Below the pieces are notes generated by a model. It was not told the DNA's origin, ran no database searches, and worked only from the letters and a program-made list of their open reading frames with translations. Below, piece after piece: positions 10,659-22,772 of a stretch of 64,000 nt of DNA. Origin of the DNA: Ilex aquifolium (Eukaryota > Streptophyta > Magnoliopsida > Aquifoliales > Aquifoliaceae). Within the stretch, counting starts at the first letter, position 1; every line of letters starts with the position of its first letter. The position numbers and the translations under genes were made by a program. The stretch spans positions 39,325,001-39,389,000 of the forward strand of contig OX637394.1 of assembly GCA_951799425.1 (NCBI GenBank), read 5' to 3'.

Positions 10659-13060
10659 GAGGTTCCTGCAAAAATTCTCTTGTTAGGAAATCAGGGATGC
10701 AGTTATTACTGCCCTTAATATATTCTATATCAAAATCAAAAATACTTAAAATAGATTGCCATCTGGCAAAAATTTGCTTACTAGCAATGTTTTGAACATC
10801 TTTGAGTAAAACTTCTTTTGCAGACTTACAATCTACTCTGATCAAAAATTTTTGATTTAATATATCATCCTGGAATTTTGAGATACACAGGACAATAGAT
10901 AAAATTTCTTTTTTAATTGTAGAATAATTCATTTGAGTATCGTTCCAAATACCAGAATGAAAACGGACAATTTGTTCAGAAGAATTAGGAGTTTCTTTCT
11001 GAAGCAGAATACCACCATAACCAATGTTAGAGGCATCAGTTTGGATAATTTTGAAGGAATTGATAGAAGGAATTCCTAAACAAGGTAGAGTCTTAATGTA
11101 TTTTTTGACCTGTTGAACAATGGAAGTATGTTCAGACGTCCAAGGAGTAGGATTGTCTTTAAGCCTAGCATAAAGGGGTTTGACAATTTTTCTAAGATTT
11201 TGATAGAAATCTGAAACATAATTGAGAGATCCGAGGAATCTTTGCAATTGGGTTTTGTCAAGGATTTCATCAGGGAATTTATCAGCAAAATTGATAGACC
11301 GACTAATGGGGATGATAGTAGATTGCTGAATGTCATATCCTAGGAATCTGACAGCAGTTTGGAATATTTTAATTTTGCTAGCAGAAATGACTAAACTATT
11401 ATGCTTAGTAGTTTCAGTAAATGCATTAAGATGTTTCCAATGTTCTTCTATGGATTTACTAAAGATGAGAATGTCATCTATGTAAACAATAGAACAACGA
11501 CTTAAATGTTTTAAAATTTCATTCATAATATTTTGAAATTCACTTGGTGCATTTTTTAAACCAAAAGGAATAACATTCCATTCATAATGTCCAAATGGTG
11601 TGACAAATGCAGTTTTATATTTATCTTTTTCAGCAACCTGTATTTGCCAAAATCCAGATTTTAAGTCAAATTTAGAAAATATGATAGCACCTTTTAATCT
11701 TTTGATTAAATCTTGTTTGTTTGGAATAGGGTATCTGATCCATTCTAAAACAGAATTCAAAGGTTTATAATTAATAACAAGTCTGGGAGTTCCTCTTTCT
11801 AATTCGGCATTTTTAACAACATAGAAAGCAGGACAAGACCAAGGAGATTTAGATTTTCTAATGATGTTATTCTTCAAGAGTTCAGAAATTTCTTTTTTAC
11901 AAATTTCCATAACTTCTTGATTCATTTGAATAGGTCTAGATTTAGTGGGAATATTTTTTTCATCAAATCCTTTAATATAAGGAAGTTCAACAGTATGTTT
12001 TTTCCTATGCCAAAAAGCAGTAGGAAGCATAGAGCAAACTTCTTGTTTTATTTTTTCTTTGAATTGGTTAATTCTTTCTATAAGAATTGGATTTTTTAAT
12101 TGTTCTTGAATCCTTTGGTAAATAATTTCTTCTTTTAAAAATTTTACTTGATTTATTTTTCTAAGGTACTTAGAGACAGATTCATCTTTAAGTTGCCGTA
12201 ATTCTGTAATCTCAGGTTTGAGAAGAAATTTGAATTTTACTGGTTGATTTAAAGGTTGAGTGGATAAACCTTCATTATCTATTGTGAATGGAGTTAATAG
12301 ATAGATAAAAGGCAATCCTAAAATTACTTCATCAGTCATATCTTTAACAAGGATAAAAGATGTTTTAAAACAAACATTGTCTTGGCAGATATGAGCCTTA
12401 GGTAATTTATACTCAACATTCATTTTACTGCCATTAGCAGATCTCAGTTGGTGCATAGTTTTTTCATAAAACTTTGTTGGAATTAATCCTTCTTGGATAC
12501 AATTAACATCTGCTCCTGTGTCAATAAGTGCAACAGTATTGAGAACAAAATCATCACTGACTATGAGTTTTATTTGAAAATACCATTTTTGTAATTTAAT
12601 TTCTCTGATTGAATTGACCTGATTATTAGTTGGTAGACACCCATCATGAGATGGCAGCTTCGTTAAACCTGCAGTTTCCAATACACTGGAGGTTGCTGGT
12701 ATCCGCTGGGAAAGTGTCTTAGTTGAGGTTTCAGATTCATTATCAGATTGATCATCTTGGGAATTAAGGTTATTAGGAGACATTGTTAAAAAACTTAATT
12801 TTTCCGCAAGATTTTTATCTTGAGCTTTTAAGTCTTTTATTTCAATTTTTATTTTATTAATTTCACTGTAAAGATCAGATAAAGTTAATTCTTTTTTCTT
12901 TTCTTTACTGAATCTTTCCATTGTTTTATTAATACTTATTAAAGGTTTTTCAATGACAAGATGTTTGTTTTTTTCTTTGTTAACAAACAAATTCTTGAGG
13001 TTTTTTATGTATTTATTTTTTAATTCAGGATCTTCAATTTTACTAATTAAATCAATTAAG
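10636..13060 (-). pseudogene. Copy B: protease - reverse transcriptase - RNase H part of ORF1
   Basis: This is the downstream half of ORF1, separated from the movement/coat half by a 5-bp deletion between 13060 and 13061. Numbering from an in-frame ATG at 13101 (its first dozen codons are out of the ancestral frame), the protease Asp of DTG is at residue 194. RT spans about 390-640 with YIDD at 540-543. RNase H acidic residues are near D689, E732, D757 and D804. These enzymes carry out reverse transcription of the viral RNA in a capsid. The frame ends at 10636, overlapping ORF2. All RT and RNase H key residues that I can see are present. Confidence 0.9.
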
Positions 13061-16000
13061 TTCTTCTTCATTTTGTTTAGTAATAACTCTGATATTGTCA
13101 CATTTACAATTGTCTTTACAGCCTATCTTTATATTAGGTTCACTAGTTGTAGATGGGTCAGAGGTATCAGAATTATCAGAAGATTCTTCAGATTCATCTT
13201 CTGTAGGGGGATTATGGATTCTGAAGATTTTTAGAATTTCTTCCGTTTCATTGTCTTGTAAATTTAATTTTTTAACTTCTTTCTTAATTGGGCAATCAGG
13301 ACTCTTGTGTCCTTTTTTCCCACAATTATAACAAGTTGCAGATTTATCAGGGTTTTTACTTGCAGTAAGCCATTTAGACATTTTGCCTGATTTTTTAGGT
13401 TTTTTGTCTGTGGACTTATGAGATCTTTTTGATTTATAAAATTTGGGCTTAGAAAGAGTTTCCTTATTCTTTTTGTAGTAAGATTTATTTTTTGAAATAT
13501 GTTTTTTATGAGTTCTATGTTTATGTTTTCTGGAAGTAGATGGTGCTACTGGAGGGAGACCATATTGTTCACAGAAATTACCCATTTCATATTTAGCTTT
13601 CTTTTTGTCTTTTTGTAATTGTTTAGTAATTTTTAGATCAATACACATCCTAAGACCTTCCTTTTGGATTGTACTGACAAGTTGACCATATGTTAAAGAA
13701 TCATATTGAATTATTCCAGTTTCTTTACTTAGGGCTTCTCTAATTTTATGGGCAAATAAATTAGGTAAACCATTTACAAATTTCTCTTTCCAAAAAGATT
13801 GATTACAGTCAGGCCTAAGCATGACTCTATTAATAAAAACATCTTTATACCATCTGAAATCACTTAGGGTTGGGCATCTAAGATTACTAAGCTGGTCATG
13901 GATTCTAGCTTCAATGTTACTTGGTGTACCAACAAAGTGTTTTACAATGGTAAAAATTAAAGTATTTAAGCCATCTGGTTTGGCTTGACCAATTCTTTCA
14001 TCAAATATTGGAATATCATCGTCATCTAGGACAACAGCATGTCTTATGTTATCTCGAGATTCATTTGTGAGATAATTATCCCACCAATTTCTTAGAACAC
14101 CTGTAAATCCAGAGGTGACTAAGTCTACAATTTGGGGTTCTCTTTCCTCAAGATTTTTTACATAACTATTGATAACCATAGACATATGATGAATTTTATT
14201 CAAAATTTCTTGTTCACTTAAACCATCAATATTCCATTCATAAAGTTTATTTGACTGAACAGAAAATTGGTTTGAAATATTCTTTTCTTCAAATTGTATA
14301 TCAGGAGGGGTAGGTTTAGAATACCAGTTTTTTGTAGAACTAGTAGGAATAACTAATTTGTTAATTTTTGAAATAGGGTCAGATATAGCTAAATTATCTG
14401 TGAATTGTGTTTCCAAGATTTTAATATCTTCATCAGAGGAAGATATGGAAGTTTCAGTTTCAGAGTCTGAATCTTTGTTAATTACAGTTATTCTGGAAGT
14501 TGCAGTTTGTACTTCTTCTTGAAGGGGATTTAACTTCTTAAGCAACTGGTCAATTTTAGCAATTCTGAGTTGATCAGAGATTCCTAAATTTGTTCTATCT
14601 TCGGGTAAGTGAATTAGAGGTTTTTCTATTTTCTTACTAGAAGAAGTTTCAATTTTTTCAATTTTGGTTTCAATTTTGTCCAACTGTTTTCCTATAGTAA
14701 TTAGGCTTTGGTTGGTAAAATTGTTCTGTTCCACAACTTTCTTTTCAAATTTTACAAGCATAGCTTGATCAGTAGTTTGCTTATCAGATTCATCAGAGGG
14801 AATCTTGAAAGGTGTAGCAATAACATCTTTATTAGCAATATTAAAAGTAAAGGTTTGTGTTGGAGGATGACTAGCAGATACTGTGCCAGAATCTGTTGTC
14901 TTCCATTTGTGCTTTGTAATTACTTTTATATCTTTGTGGCAAGAATCAAAATAGTCAAAAAATTCTATTTCAGATTCTAATTTATGCATTAATTTAACCC
15001 ATTGAACTTTTATTTTTTGCTGTTGTTTAGGGTCAAAAGATTTAGAAAATTCTTTATTTCTGATTTTGTTATCTTTCATATTTTTTAATAATTTGGCCAT
15101 ATCAGGAAAAAATAAAGTATTAGGTTTATTGGTTATAACATATAATTGGTGATCTAAATTAGGTTTGTGACTTTGAAAGTCAGAAGGAGTTACAGAAGCA
15201 GTAGGAGATGGAGTAAAATCATCTTCTTTTCCTTTTTCTTCTTCTTCTTTAAACCTAGAGTAAGATGTACTTATAGGGGTAGACTTGTAATGAGTATATA
15301 AAGGTTTGCTAAGATGAGGAGAGGATTCATTATCTACTCCTTTCATTTTCATATTCAGATTTTCTAATCTTCGGTTTAACTCATTATCGATTTCTTTATC
15401 TCGTTTGGAGATACTGGAATAAGATTCAGATCTTCTTCCTTCATTTATTATAAGAGGTTTATTATAATGTGTTCCAGAAATTCTACCAGATTGTGATCTA
15501 ACATTGTTAAAGGAAATTTCAACACTTCCATCATTGAATTGCCTAACTGTTTCTAAGTCAGACTCGGTTTCTTCAGACTCAGGCTTATAGTTAGGATTTT
15601 GAATTAACCATTTTGTCGGTAATGTGACATCTTTCCAGTGAAGTCTTTTAGGGACCTGAATATTAGCATCAGAAGTACTAGGTTCCATTAAAAGAGTTAT
15701 ATCTTTTGGACTTCTTTGTAAGGCATTCACATTCAAATTGGTTTTAATACATTTGTAATAAATTCTATAAATAAGAACAATAGAATCAATATCATTTTCA
15801 AGATCAGTTATATCACCTGTAAGATTAATTCCTAAGGTGAGGGCTTTAATAGTATTTTTATCTCTAAGGCTGAGAGTAAAATCAGGATAGCAATTAAAAT
15901 AAACTGGACCGTTATGCAAACCTGCTTGCATCATGCCCAGTAGGCTTGGTTGAAAAGTTCTGAACCTGCCATCACAAAGTGTTAACAGAATAGCAGAATT

Positions 16001-16357
16001 TTTCCCAGCAGTTATTAAAGGTTTAATAGCTACTTGAACCAAACCTAAATGAATAAAATTAAATCCTCCAGATTTGTATTTTTCCAAAGTTTCTTTTTTT
16101 AAAAGTTGATGAGATTCACCAATCTTTTTAAGAGGGTGAATTTGTTCTATAGTTTTTATTTTAAACTCTTCCTTGAATGCATTAGGCATCCAACTAGTTT
16201 TGTAAATTTCTTTATGTGGTACTTTGGGAATATTCCAACCTGTCCAACTAGGTTGTGTAATTTCACATTCATATTCCTCTTCATTAACAATATTAGGTAT
16301 ATTGCTAGATGAAGATCTAGAGCTAACTGTGGAATTAGATCTGAAGAATCTATTCAT
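13052..16357 (-). pseudogene. Copy B: movement protein and coat protein part of ORF1
   Basis: This is 1,101 codons from an ATG at 16357 to a premature stop at 13052 caused by the 5-bp deletion. Residues about 95-215 look like a 30K-type movement protein, with the LGLVQVAIKPL and CDGRFRTF segments. Such proteins modify plasmodesmata for cell-to-cell spread. A long Ser/Thr/charged linker follows. The coat region occupies roughly 700-1050: it has GVLRNWW, a strongly basic stretch, and a CCHC zinc knuckle (C-X2-C-X4-H-X4-C, first Cys about residue 1009, near 13333) that would bind nucleic acid. This is the only copy in the window with the movement protein and the complete coat region. Confidence 0.88.
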
Positions 16358-16664
16358 TTTGATATTACAAATTGTTTCAATTTTCGAAATTATCTATAAG
16401 TTAAAACTGCAGATGCAGTAAAACCACTAGGATCATACCCCCTAACATTTTTTCCTCACTTTTTTGCCTACAATTCCTAATTGCCACACACAGGGACTTA
16501 CAACGGAATAAAAAGAGGCTTACAAACTGTTGGATAAACAAAGGATGGGTGCCCTAGATGAGTTCAAACTTATAAACGATTTCTAGAATTGAAGACAATG
16601 AGAATATGCAAATGAATCAGATAATTCAAATATAATTCAACAAGAAGACATCCAGGTCGTCAAG
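16358..16664 (-). other. Viral leader, copy B
   Basis: About 300 nt lie between the primer site and the ORF1 ATG. No long ORF is present. Two splice-donor-like motifs can be seen on the minus strand: GTAAGT starting at 16501 and GTAAGC starting at 16523. They are candidates for splicing to the acceptor before ORF2. This segment is missing from copies C and D. Confidence 0.6.
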
Positions 16665-16678
16665 TGGCTCTGATACCA
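16665..16678 (-). promoter_or_regulatory. tRNA-Met primer-binding site of viral genome
   Basis: The minus strand reads TGGTATCAGAGCCA, the standard complement of the 3' end of plant initiator tRNA-Met used by Caulimoviridae to prime first-strand synthesis. It marks position 1 of the viral map and the A/B junction. At the B/C and C/D junctions only TGGTATCAG survives. Confidence 0.92.
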
Positions 16679-16953
16679 AAATAGTGGCGGAAAAAAGAGA
16701 GAATAGAGGAATGAAAAAACACAAATGGAATTATGGAATATATGTCAAAATACACACAAGTAAATACAATACTTACAATACTAGCACTAAAGTGGGCTAG
16801 TCAGAGTAAGAGTGCAGAGTGGATACAAGTGTGAAATTGGGAGCTTCTCATAACTTGGAGCCTTACAATCTGTAATGAAAGTGTTAAAACTGGAAAACAA
16901 AAGATGTGAACGATGGAAGAAAACGTTCTGCCTTCTTCCCCTTCAGACCTTGC

Positions 16954-16960
16954 TTAAATA
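16954..16960 (-). promoter_or_regulatory. TATA-like box of viral promoter, copy A
   Basis: TATTTAA on the minus strand, about 280 bp upstream of the intact primer site. Transcription from here would read through the leader and ORF1 of full-length copy B. Inferred from motif and position. Confidence 0.58.
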
Positions 16961-17293
16961 GGGAGGAAGGGAATCTGAATCATGATTTCCCTTTGAAATG
17001 TGAAAGAGTAAAAGGACAGGTAACTCTGCTTTTGGTGGAAAAGAAGAGGTAAAAGTCTTTTTCTCTGGGTAAATGTTGACAAACTGAGCTTGTGGGTCAT
17101 GGTTTGTCTGAGAATCAAACTTTCGGTGGGAAAGATAAGTGAAATGCTTTTACTGAGGGGAAAAGTCATTTCAAGGTAGAAAGGCTACTGAATAGTGGGT
17201 AGCCATGTGATATTCTTAGCATTACATGTGACGGACAGCTTTTCTGTCATTGTTGACAGTAGTGATTGAAGCCATCACAGGTAAGGATAAGGA

Positions 17294-18757
17294 TCACGGA
17301 CTGGCCAAATCGGCTGGGTCCAAGTCATCATATCCGGCATATGGGTCCTGAGCATCCTGAAACGGGTCCATGGATGGAGTAACGGATCCTTCTGAGGATG
17401 GTGAAGACCTGGAATTATTAGAAGCTGCTTGGGCTTGCTCAATTAAGTCTTGGGCCATCTTGAGGAGTTGGGCCGGAGTTGGTGCTTGTGGAATTGAGTC
17501 CTTGGAGGTGGAATTTTTGACCTTGGGCCTGGATGAGCTTTCAGTCGTAGGCTGATTCTCCACTGTTGTAGAGACTCTGAGAGTTGGTATGGTTTGTTTT
17601 GCCGGAGTAGACGGCATCAATGGTATCGGAGCCTCTTGCGGGGCTGGGACCCTGACAGGATAGTCTCTTTGGATTGTATCAATTATAGATTGATATTGAT
17701 ATTTGGGCCACCATTTCACAGAGTATTGCCTGCAAACATGATGATCAATAATTTTCCATTGCCATCTGCAAATCCATGATATTTTGTACCTGCAAAAAAA
17801 TGTTAGTAAAATAGGAATGGGGAATGAGGACTGCTGTGTACTAGGAGTAAAGGCAGATGAGAAGTAGGTGAAATGATCACGAAGATCCTTGGGAAGAATT
17901 TCAGGGATGGGGCCATGAACATGCCACCACCTATCAAACCAGGAAGGTATCTGGTCACTGAAATTCTTGTCGAATTGAATGAACCAAGAATGAGTTAAAG
18001 ACTCATCTTGATAGAGTAAGAGTTTGGTCCATGACTCAATGTAATCATAGTAATTGAACCGCACACTATGTCCAGGGAGGTCACGGAGTGAAGAAGGGTG
18101 TGAGCCCCAATCCTTGGTGGACCATAGTTTCTTGATAAATAGGGAATGGTAAATGGCTTTGGATGGGTCATTTTTATCAGGAATTGGTTTGATGAAAATG
18201 GACTGAGTGAAGAATAGAATGTCTTGGTAGAAGACAAAGGTTTTAGCTGGATGGGCCGGAACAAAAGTCCATCCTTCTCCAAGATAGGCATTGATTAGTT
18301 TAATTGGATTATTTGGGTCAGCCAAATGAGCATGGGCTGGTTCAATGGCAAAGATATTAGTCATTGGGCTTTTGTTAATGTAATCAAATCTCGGTCCTGT
18401 AGGAATTTGGGTTACAGGTCCAGAAGTGGAAAATGGGTCAGTCAGGAGACTGGTTGATGGAGGTGGCTGTTGGGCCATTTGGGAGAATGTTGGTGGATTA
18501 ACAATGGTAGGCTGAATAGGTCGGCTTAGTGGGCCAACTGGTCTACCTAATGGGGTGAATCTGTTTGTTATGGCCAAGGCACTAGAGGGGCCTGGTGCAT
18601 GGGTAACAACACCTTTTCTATATACCAAAGAAGGTGAATCTTCCTCCTTTACTGTGGCAATAGCAGAGGCAAAAACTTGATTGACAGTTTTACCCTTCTC
18701 TTTCCCCCCCGGGTTTTTGGAGGAAGTAGTAGGCTTAGTGGGCTTTCTGTCCGCCAT
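17294..18757 (-). CDS. Viral ORF2 protein of unknown function, copy A (intact frame)
   Basis: A 487-codon frame with the same translation as in copy B. The start at 18757 overlaps the region encoding the end of the polyprotein. Survival of two identical uninterrupted copies points to recent duplication or integration rather than proven function. The same acceptor-like motifs occur before the ATG and inside the frame (about 17790). Confidence 0.75.
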   Translation of the reverse strand: MADRKPTKPTTSSKNPGGKEKGKTVNQVFASAIATVKEEDSPSLVYRKGVVTHAPGPSSALAITNRFTPLGRPVGPLSRPIQPTIVNPPTFSQMAQQPPPSTSLLTDPFSTSGPVTQIPTGPRFDYINKSPMTNIFAIEPAHAHLADPNNPIKLINAYLGEGWTFVPAHPAKTFVFYQDILFFTQSIFIKPIPDKNDPSKAIYHSLFIKKLWSTKDWGSHPSSLRDLPGHSVRFNYYDYIESWTKLLLYQDESLTHSWFIQFDKNFSDQIPSWFDRWWHVHGPIPEILPKDLRDHFTYFSSAFTPSTQQSSFPIPILLTFFCRYKISWICRWQWKIIDHHVCRQYSVKWWPKYQYQSIIDTIQRDYPVRVPAPQEAPIPLMPSTPAKQTIPTLRVSTTVENQPTTESSSRPKVKNSTSKDSIPQAPTPAQLLKMAQDLIEQAQAASNNSRSSPSSEGSVTPSMDPFQDAQDPYAGYDDLDPADLASP

Positions 18758-21700
18758 GAGGTTCCTGCAAAAATTCTCTTGTTAGGAAATCAGGGATGCA
18801 GTTATTACTGCCCTTAATATATTCTATATCAAAATCAAAAATACTTAAAATAGATTGTCATCTGGCAAAAATTTGCTTACTAGCAATGTTTTGAACATCT
18901 TTGAGTAAAACTTCTTTTGCAGACTTACAATCTACTCTGATCAAAAATTTTTGATTTAATATATCATCCTGGAATTTTGAGATACACAGGACAATAGATA
19001 AAATTTCTTTTTTAATTGTAGAATAATTCATTTGAGTATCGTTCCAAATACCAGAATGAAAACGGACAATTTGTTCAGAAGAATTAGGAGTTTCTTTCTG
19101 AAGCAGAATACCACCATAACCAATGTTAGAGGCATCAGTTTGGATAATTTTGAAGGAATTGATAGAAGGAATTCCTAAACAAGGTAGAGTCTTAATGTAT
19201 TTTTTGACCTGTTGAACAATGGAAGTATGTTCAGACGTCCAAGGAGTAGGATTGTCTTTAAGCCTAGCATAAAGGGGTTTGACAATTTTTCTAAGATTTT
19301 GATAGAAATCTGAAACATAATTGAGAGATCCGAGGAATCTTTGTAATTGGGTTTTGTCAAGGATTTCATCAGGGAATTTATCAGCAAAATTGATAGACCG
19401 ACTAATGGGGATGATAGTAGATTGCTGAATGTCATATCCTAGGAATCTGACAGCAGTTTGGAATATTTTAATTTTGCTAGCAGAAATGACTAAACTATTA
19501 TGCTTAGTAGTTTCAGTAAATGCATTAAGATGTTTCCAATGTTCTTCTATGGATTTACTAAAGATGAGAATGTCATCTATGTAAACAATAGAACAACGAC
19601 TTAAATGTTTTAAAATTTCATTCATAATATTTTGAAATTCACTTGGTGCATTTTTTAAACCAAAAGGAATAACATTCCATTCATAATGTCCAAATGGTGT
19701 GACAAATGCAGTTTTATATTTATCTTTTTCAGCAACCTGTATTTGCCAAAATCCAGATTTTAAGTCAAATTTAGAAAATATGATAGCACCTTTTAATCTT
19801 TTGATTAAATCTTGTTTGTTTGGAATAGGGTATCTGATCCATTCTAAAACAGAATTCAAAGGTTTATAATTAATAACAAGTCTGGGAGTTCCTCTTTCTA
19901 ATTCGGCATTTTTAACAACATAGAAAGCAGGACAAGACCAAGGAGATTTAGATTTTCTAATGATGTTATTCTTCAAGAGTTCAGAAATTTCTTTTTTACA
20001 AATTTCCATAACTTCTTGATTCATTTGAATAGGTCTAGATTTAGTGGGAATATTTTTTTCATCAAATCCTTTAATATAAGGAAGTTCAACAGTATGTTTT
20101 TTCCTATGCCAAAAAGCAGTAGGAAGCATAGAGCAAACTTCTTGTTTTATTTTTTCTTTGAATTGGTTAATTCTTTCTATAAGAATTGGATTTTTTAATT
20201 GTTCTTGAATCCTTTGGTAAATAATTTCTTCTTTTAAAAATTTTACTTGATTTATTTTTCTAAGGTACTTAGAGACAGATTCATCTTTAAGTTGCCGTAA
20301 TTCTGTAATCTCAGGTTTGAGAAGAAATTTGAATTTTACTGGTTGATTTAAAGGTTGAGTGGATAAACCTTCATTATCTATTGTGAATGGAGTTAATAGA
20401 TAGATAAAAGGCAATCCTAAAATTACTTCATCAGTCATATCTTTAACAAGGATAAAAGATGTTTTAAAACAAACATTGTCTTGGCAGATATGAGCCTTAG
20501 GTAATTTATACTCAACATTCATTTTACTGCCATTAGCAGATCTCAGTTGGTGCATAGTTTTTTCATAAAACTTTGTTGGAATTAATCCTTCTTGGATACA
20601 ATTAACATCTGCTCCTGTGTCAATAAGTGCAACAGTATTGAGAACAAAATCATCACTGACTATGAGTTTTATTTGAAAATACCATTTTTGTAATTTAATT
20701 TCTCTGATTGAATTGACCTGATTATTAGTTGGTAGACACCCATCATGAGATGGCAGCTTCGTTAAACCTGCAGTTTCCAATACACTGGAGGTTGCTGGTA
20801 TCCGCTGAGAAAGTGTCTTAGTTGAGGTTTCAGATTCATTATCAGATTGATCATCTTGGGAATTAAGGTTATTAGGAGACATTGTTAAAAAACTTAATTT
20901 TTCCGCAAGATTTTTATCTTGAGCTTTTAAGTCTTTTATTTCAATTTTTATTTTATTAATTTCACTGTAAAGATCAGATAAAGTTAATTCTTTTTTCTTT
21001 TCTTTACTGAATCTTTCCATTGTTTTATTAATACTTATTAAAGGTTTTTCAATGACAAGATGTTTGTTTTTTTCTTTGTTAACAAACAAATTCTTGAGGT
21101 TTTTTATGTATTTATTTTTTAATTCAGGATCTTCAATTTTACTAATTAAATCAATTAAGATTTGTTCTTCTTCATTTTGTTTAGTAATAACTCTGATATT
21201 GTCACATTTACAATTGTCTTTACAGCCTATCTTTATATTAGGTTCACTAGTTGTAGATGGGTCAGAGGTATCAGAATTATCAGAAGATTCTTCAGATTCA
21301 TCTTCTGTAGGGGGATTGTGGATTCTGAAGATTTTTAGAATTTCTTCCGTTTCATTGTCTTGTAAATTTAATTTTTTAACTTCTTTCTTAATTGGGCAAT
21401 CAGGACTCTTGTGTCCTTTTTTCCCACAATTATAACAAGTTGCAGATTTATCAGGGTTTTTACTTGCAGTAAGCCATTTAGACATTTTGCCTGATTTTTT
21501 AGGTTTTTTGTCTGTGGACTTATGAGATCTTTTTGATTTATAAAATTTGGGCTTAGAAAGAGTTTCCTTATTCTTTTTGTAGTAAGATTTATTTTTTGAA
21601 ATATGTTTTTTATGAGCTCTATGTTTATGTTTTCTGGAAGTAGATGGTGCTACTGGAGGGAGACCATATTGTTCACAGAAATTACCCATTTCATATTTAG

Positions 21701-22006
21701 CTTTCTTTTTGTCTTTTTGTAATTGTTTAGTAATTTTTAGATCAATACACATCCTAAGACCTTCCTTTTGGATTGTACTGACAAGTTGACCATATGTTAA
21801 AGAATCATATTGAATTATTCCAGTTTCTTTACTTAGGGCTTCTCTAATTTTATGGGCAAATAAATTAGGTAAACCATTTACAAATTTCTCTTTCCAAAAA
21901 GATTGATTACAGTCAGGCCTAAGCATGACTCTATTAATAAAAACATCTTTATACCATCTGAAATCACTTAGGGTTGGGCATCTAAGATTACTAAGCTGGT
22001 CATGGA
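18735..22006 (-). pseudogene. Copy A: coat C-terminus - protease - RT - RNase H, truncated
   Basis: The frame is open from the right array edge to a premature stop at 18858-18860, where a Trp codon near the end of RNase H has become TGA; about 45 codons are lost. In order it holds the basic coat tail, the CCHC zinc knuckle (about 21396-21437), protease DTG, RT with YIDD and most of RNase H. Here the coat and enzyme regions lie in one uninterrupted frame. That shows ORF1 is normally a single polyprotein and that the break in copy B is a lesion. The 5' end is missing, so no movement protein is encoded. Confidence 0.9.
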
Positions 22007-22334
22007 CGTTCTGGTCTAGGCCTTGTTTGTTGGCCTGGAACTGTTAGGTTCAGATGGCCCACTCTTGGACCGAACCACCGTGATAAGTCTAGTCAGACAT
22101 TAGTCCATATTATTTTCCGCCGCCCATTGTTTTGCTATTTTAATACCGCTATACCAGTGTATGATGTATATAAATACCAGTGGACTGCCCGTCAGATGTA
22201 CGGATTTATAATTCGTTTATTTTTTAATTTTTTAATTTATTATTTATTATTTGAGAAGTTAGATAAAATAATTATAAAAAAATTTAGGTTATAAAAAAGA
22301 ATTTTTTTGAATAAATTTTAAAATGGTTAAGAGC
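22007..22334. other. Flanking DNA beside viral array, no gene seen
   Basis: This begins with moderately GC-rich sequence (22007-22200) unlike the virus and then turns AT-rich. No ORF or repeat is recognised. The first 190 bp could be host DNA or another mobile element. Confidence 0.4.
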
Positions 22335-22635
22335 TTTTTTGGTTATATGCATTTTTTATCAGTTTAGTTCTCATTATATTAATTTTGTCTATTTAATCTA
22401 TAAAGTATTCAATTCTTGTCATTTTGGTCTCTAAATAGACAGACCATTAAGTTTTTGATGGAATGATCCGTATTAGACACGTGATACCGTCTAAAAAAAT
22501 GACAAGTGATCACTTCCGTTAAAAAAATGGTAGATTGTCTTATTAGAGATCAAAATGATACGAATTGAATACTTTAGAGATAAAATTGATACAATGAGGA
22601 GTAAAGTGACAAAAAAATTGCATAATTTAAAAATA
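22335..22635. mobile_element. MITE-like imperfect inverted repeat
   Basis: The left arm (GTTTAGTTCTCATTATATTA, then AAAGTATTCAATTC) recurs in reverse complement on the right (GAATTGAATACTTT, then ACAATGAGGAGTAAAGTGAC). The two arms can form one long imperfect hairpin of about 300 bp. No coding capacity is seen. The exact ends and target duplication were not resolved. Confidence 0.6.
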
Positions 22636-22772
22636 AAAAATACTATTTACCTATTTTTAAAAATAGAGGTTGGTTTTTAGGGGAGTTGAGAAGTAGTTAC
22701 AAATTACACATAGTTGTGTTTCATTGGAGAAAGTCTAAAGTTTTAAATTAAAAAATTCTAAATTCTAAAAAA

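Larger units (their letters stand above)
8573..16678 (-). mobile_element. Endogenous pararetrovirus copy B (full-length, about 8.1 kb)
   Basis: This is the most complete viral unit, read on the minus strand. Its parts are a tRNA-Met primer site (16665-16678), a leader (16358-16664), ORF1 (16357-10636, broken once), ORF2 (10658-9195), then a noncoding region with a TATA-like box, ending at the next primer-site remnant (8573). Lack of integrase and of flanking LTRs, the movement protein, and RT-RNase H order fit Caulimoviridae. Two ORFs with a single large polyprotein resemble Florendovirus; Petuvirus-like is the alternative. ORF1 carries a 5-bp deletion relative to copies A and C. Confidence 0.95.
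16679..22006 (-). mobile_element. Endogenous pararetrovirus copy A (5'-truncated)
   Basis: This copy starts abruptly at 22006 inside the coat region, where identity with copy B ends after CATGGA. It continues through zinc knuckle, protease, RT, RNase H, ORF2 and the promoter region to the primer site of copy B. It is nearly identical to B. Small differences include a few point changes and single-base indels near 16687 and 16717. It forms the right edge of the array. Confidence 0.94.

Noticed and set aside
16665..16678. LTR retrotransposon reading of the viral array because of the tRNA-Met primer site
   Set aside because: There are no LTRs and no integrase, a movement protein is present, and the units are head-to-tail with circular-permutation logic, all of which fit a pararetrovirus.
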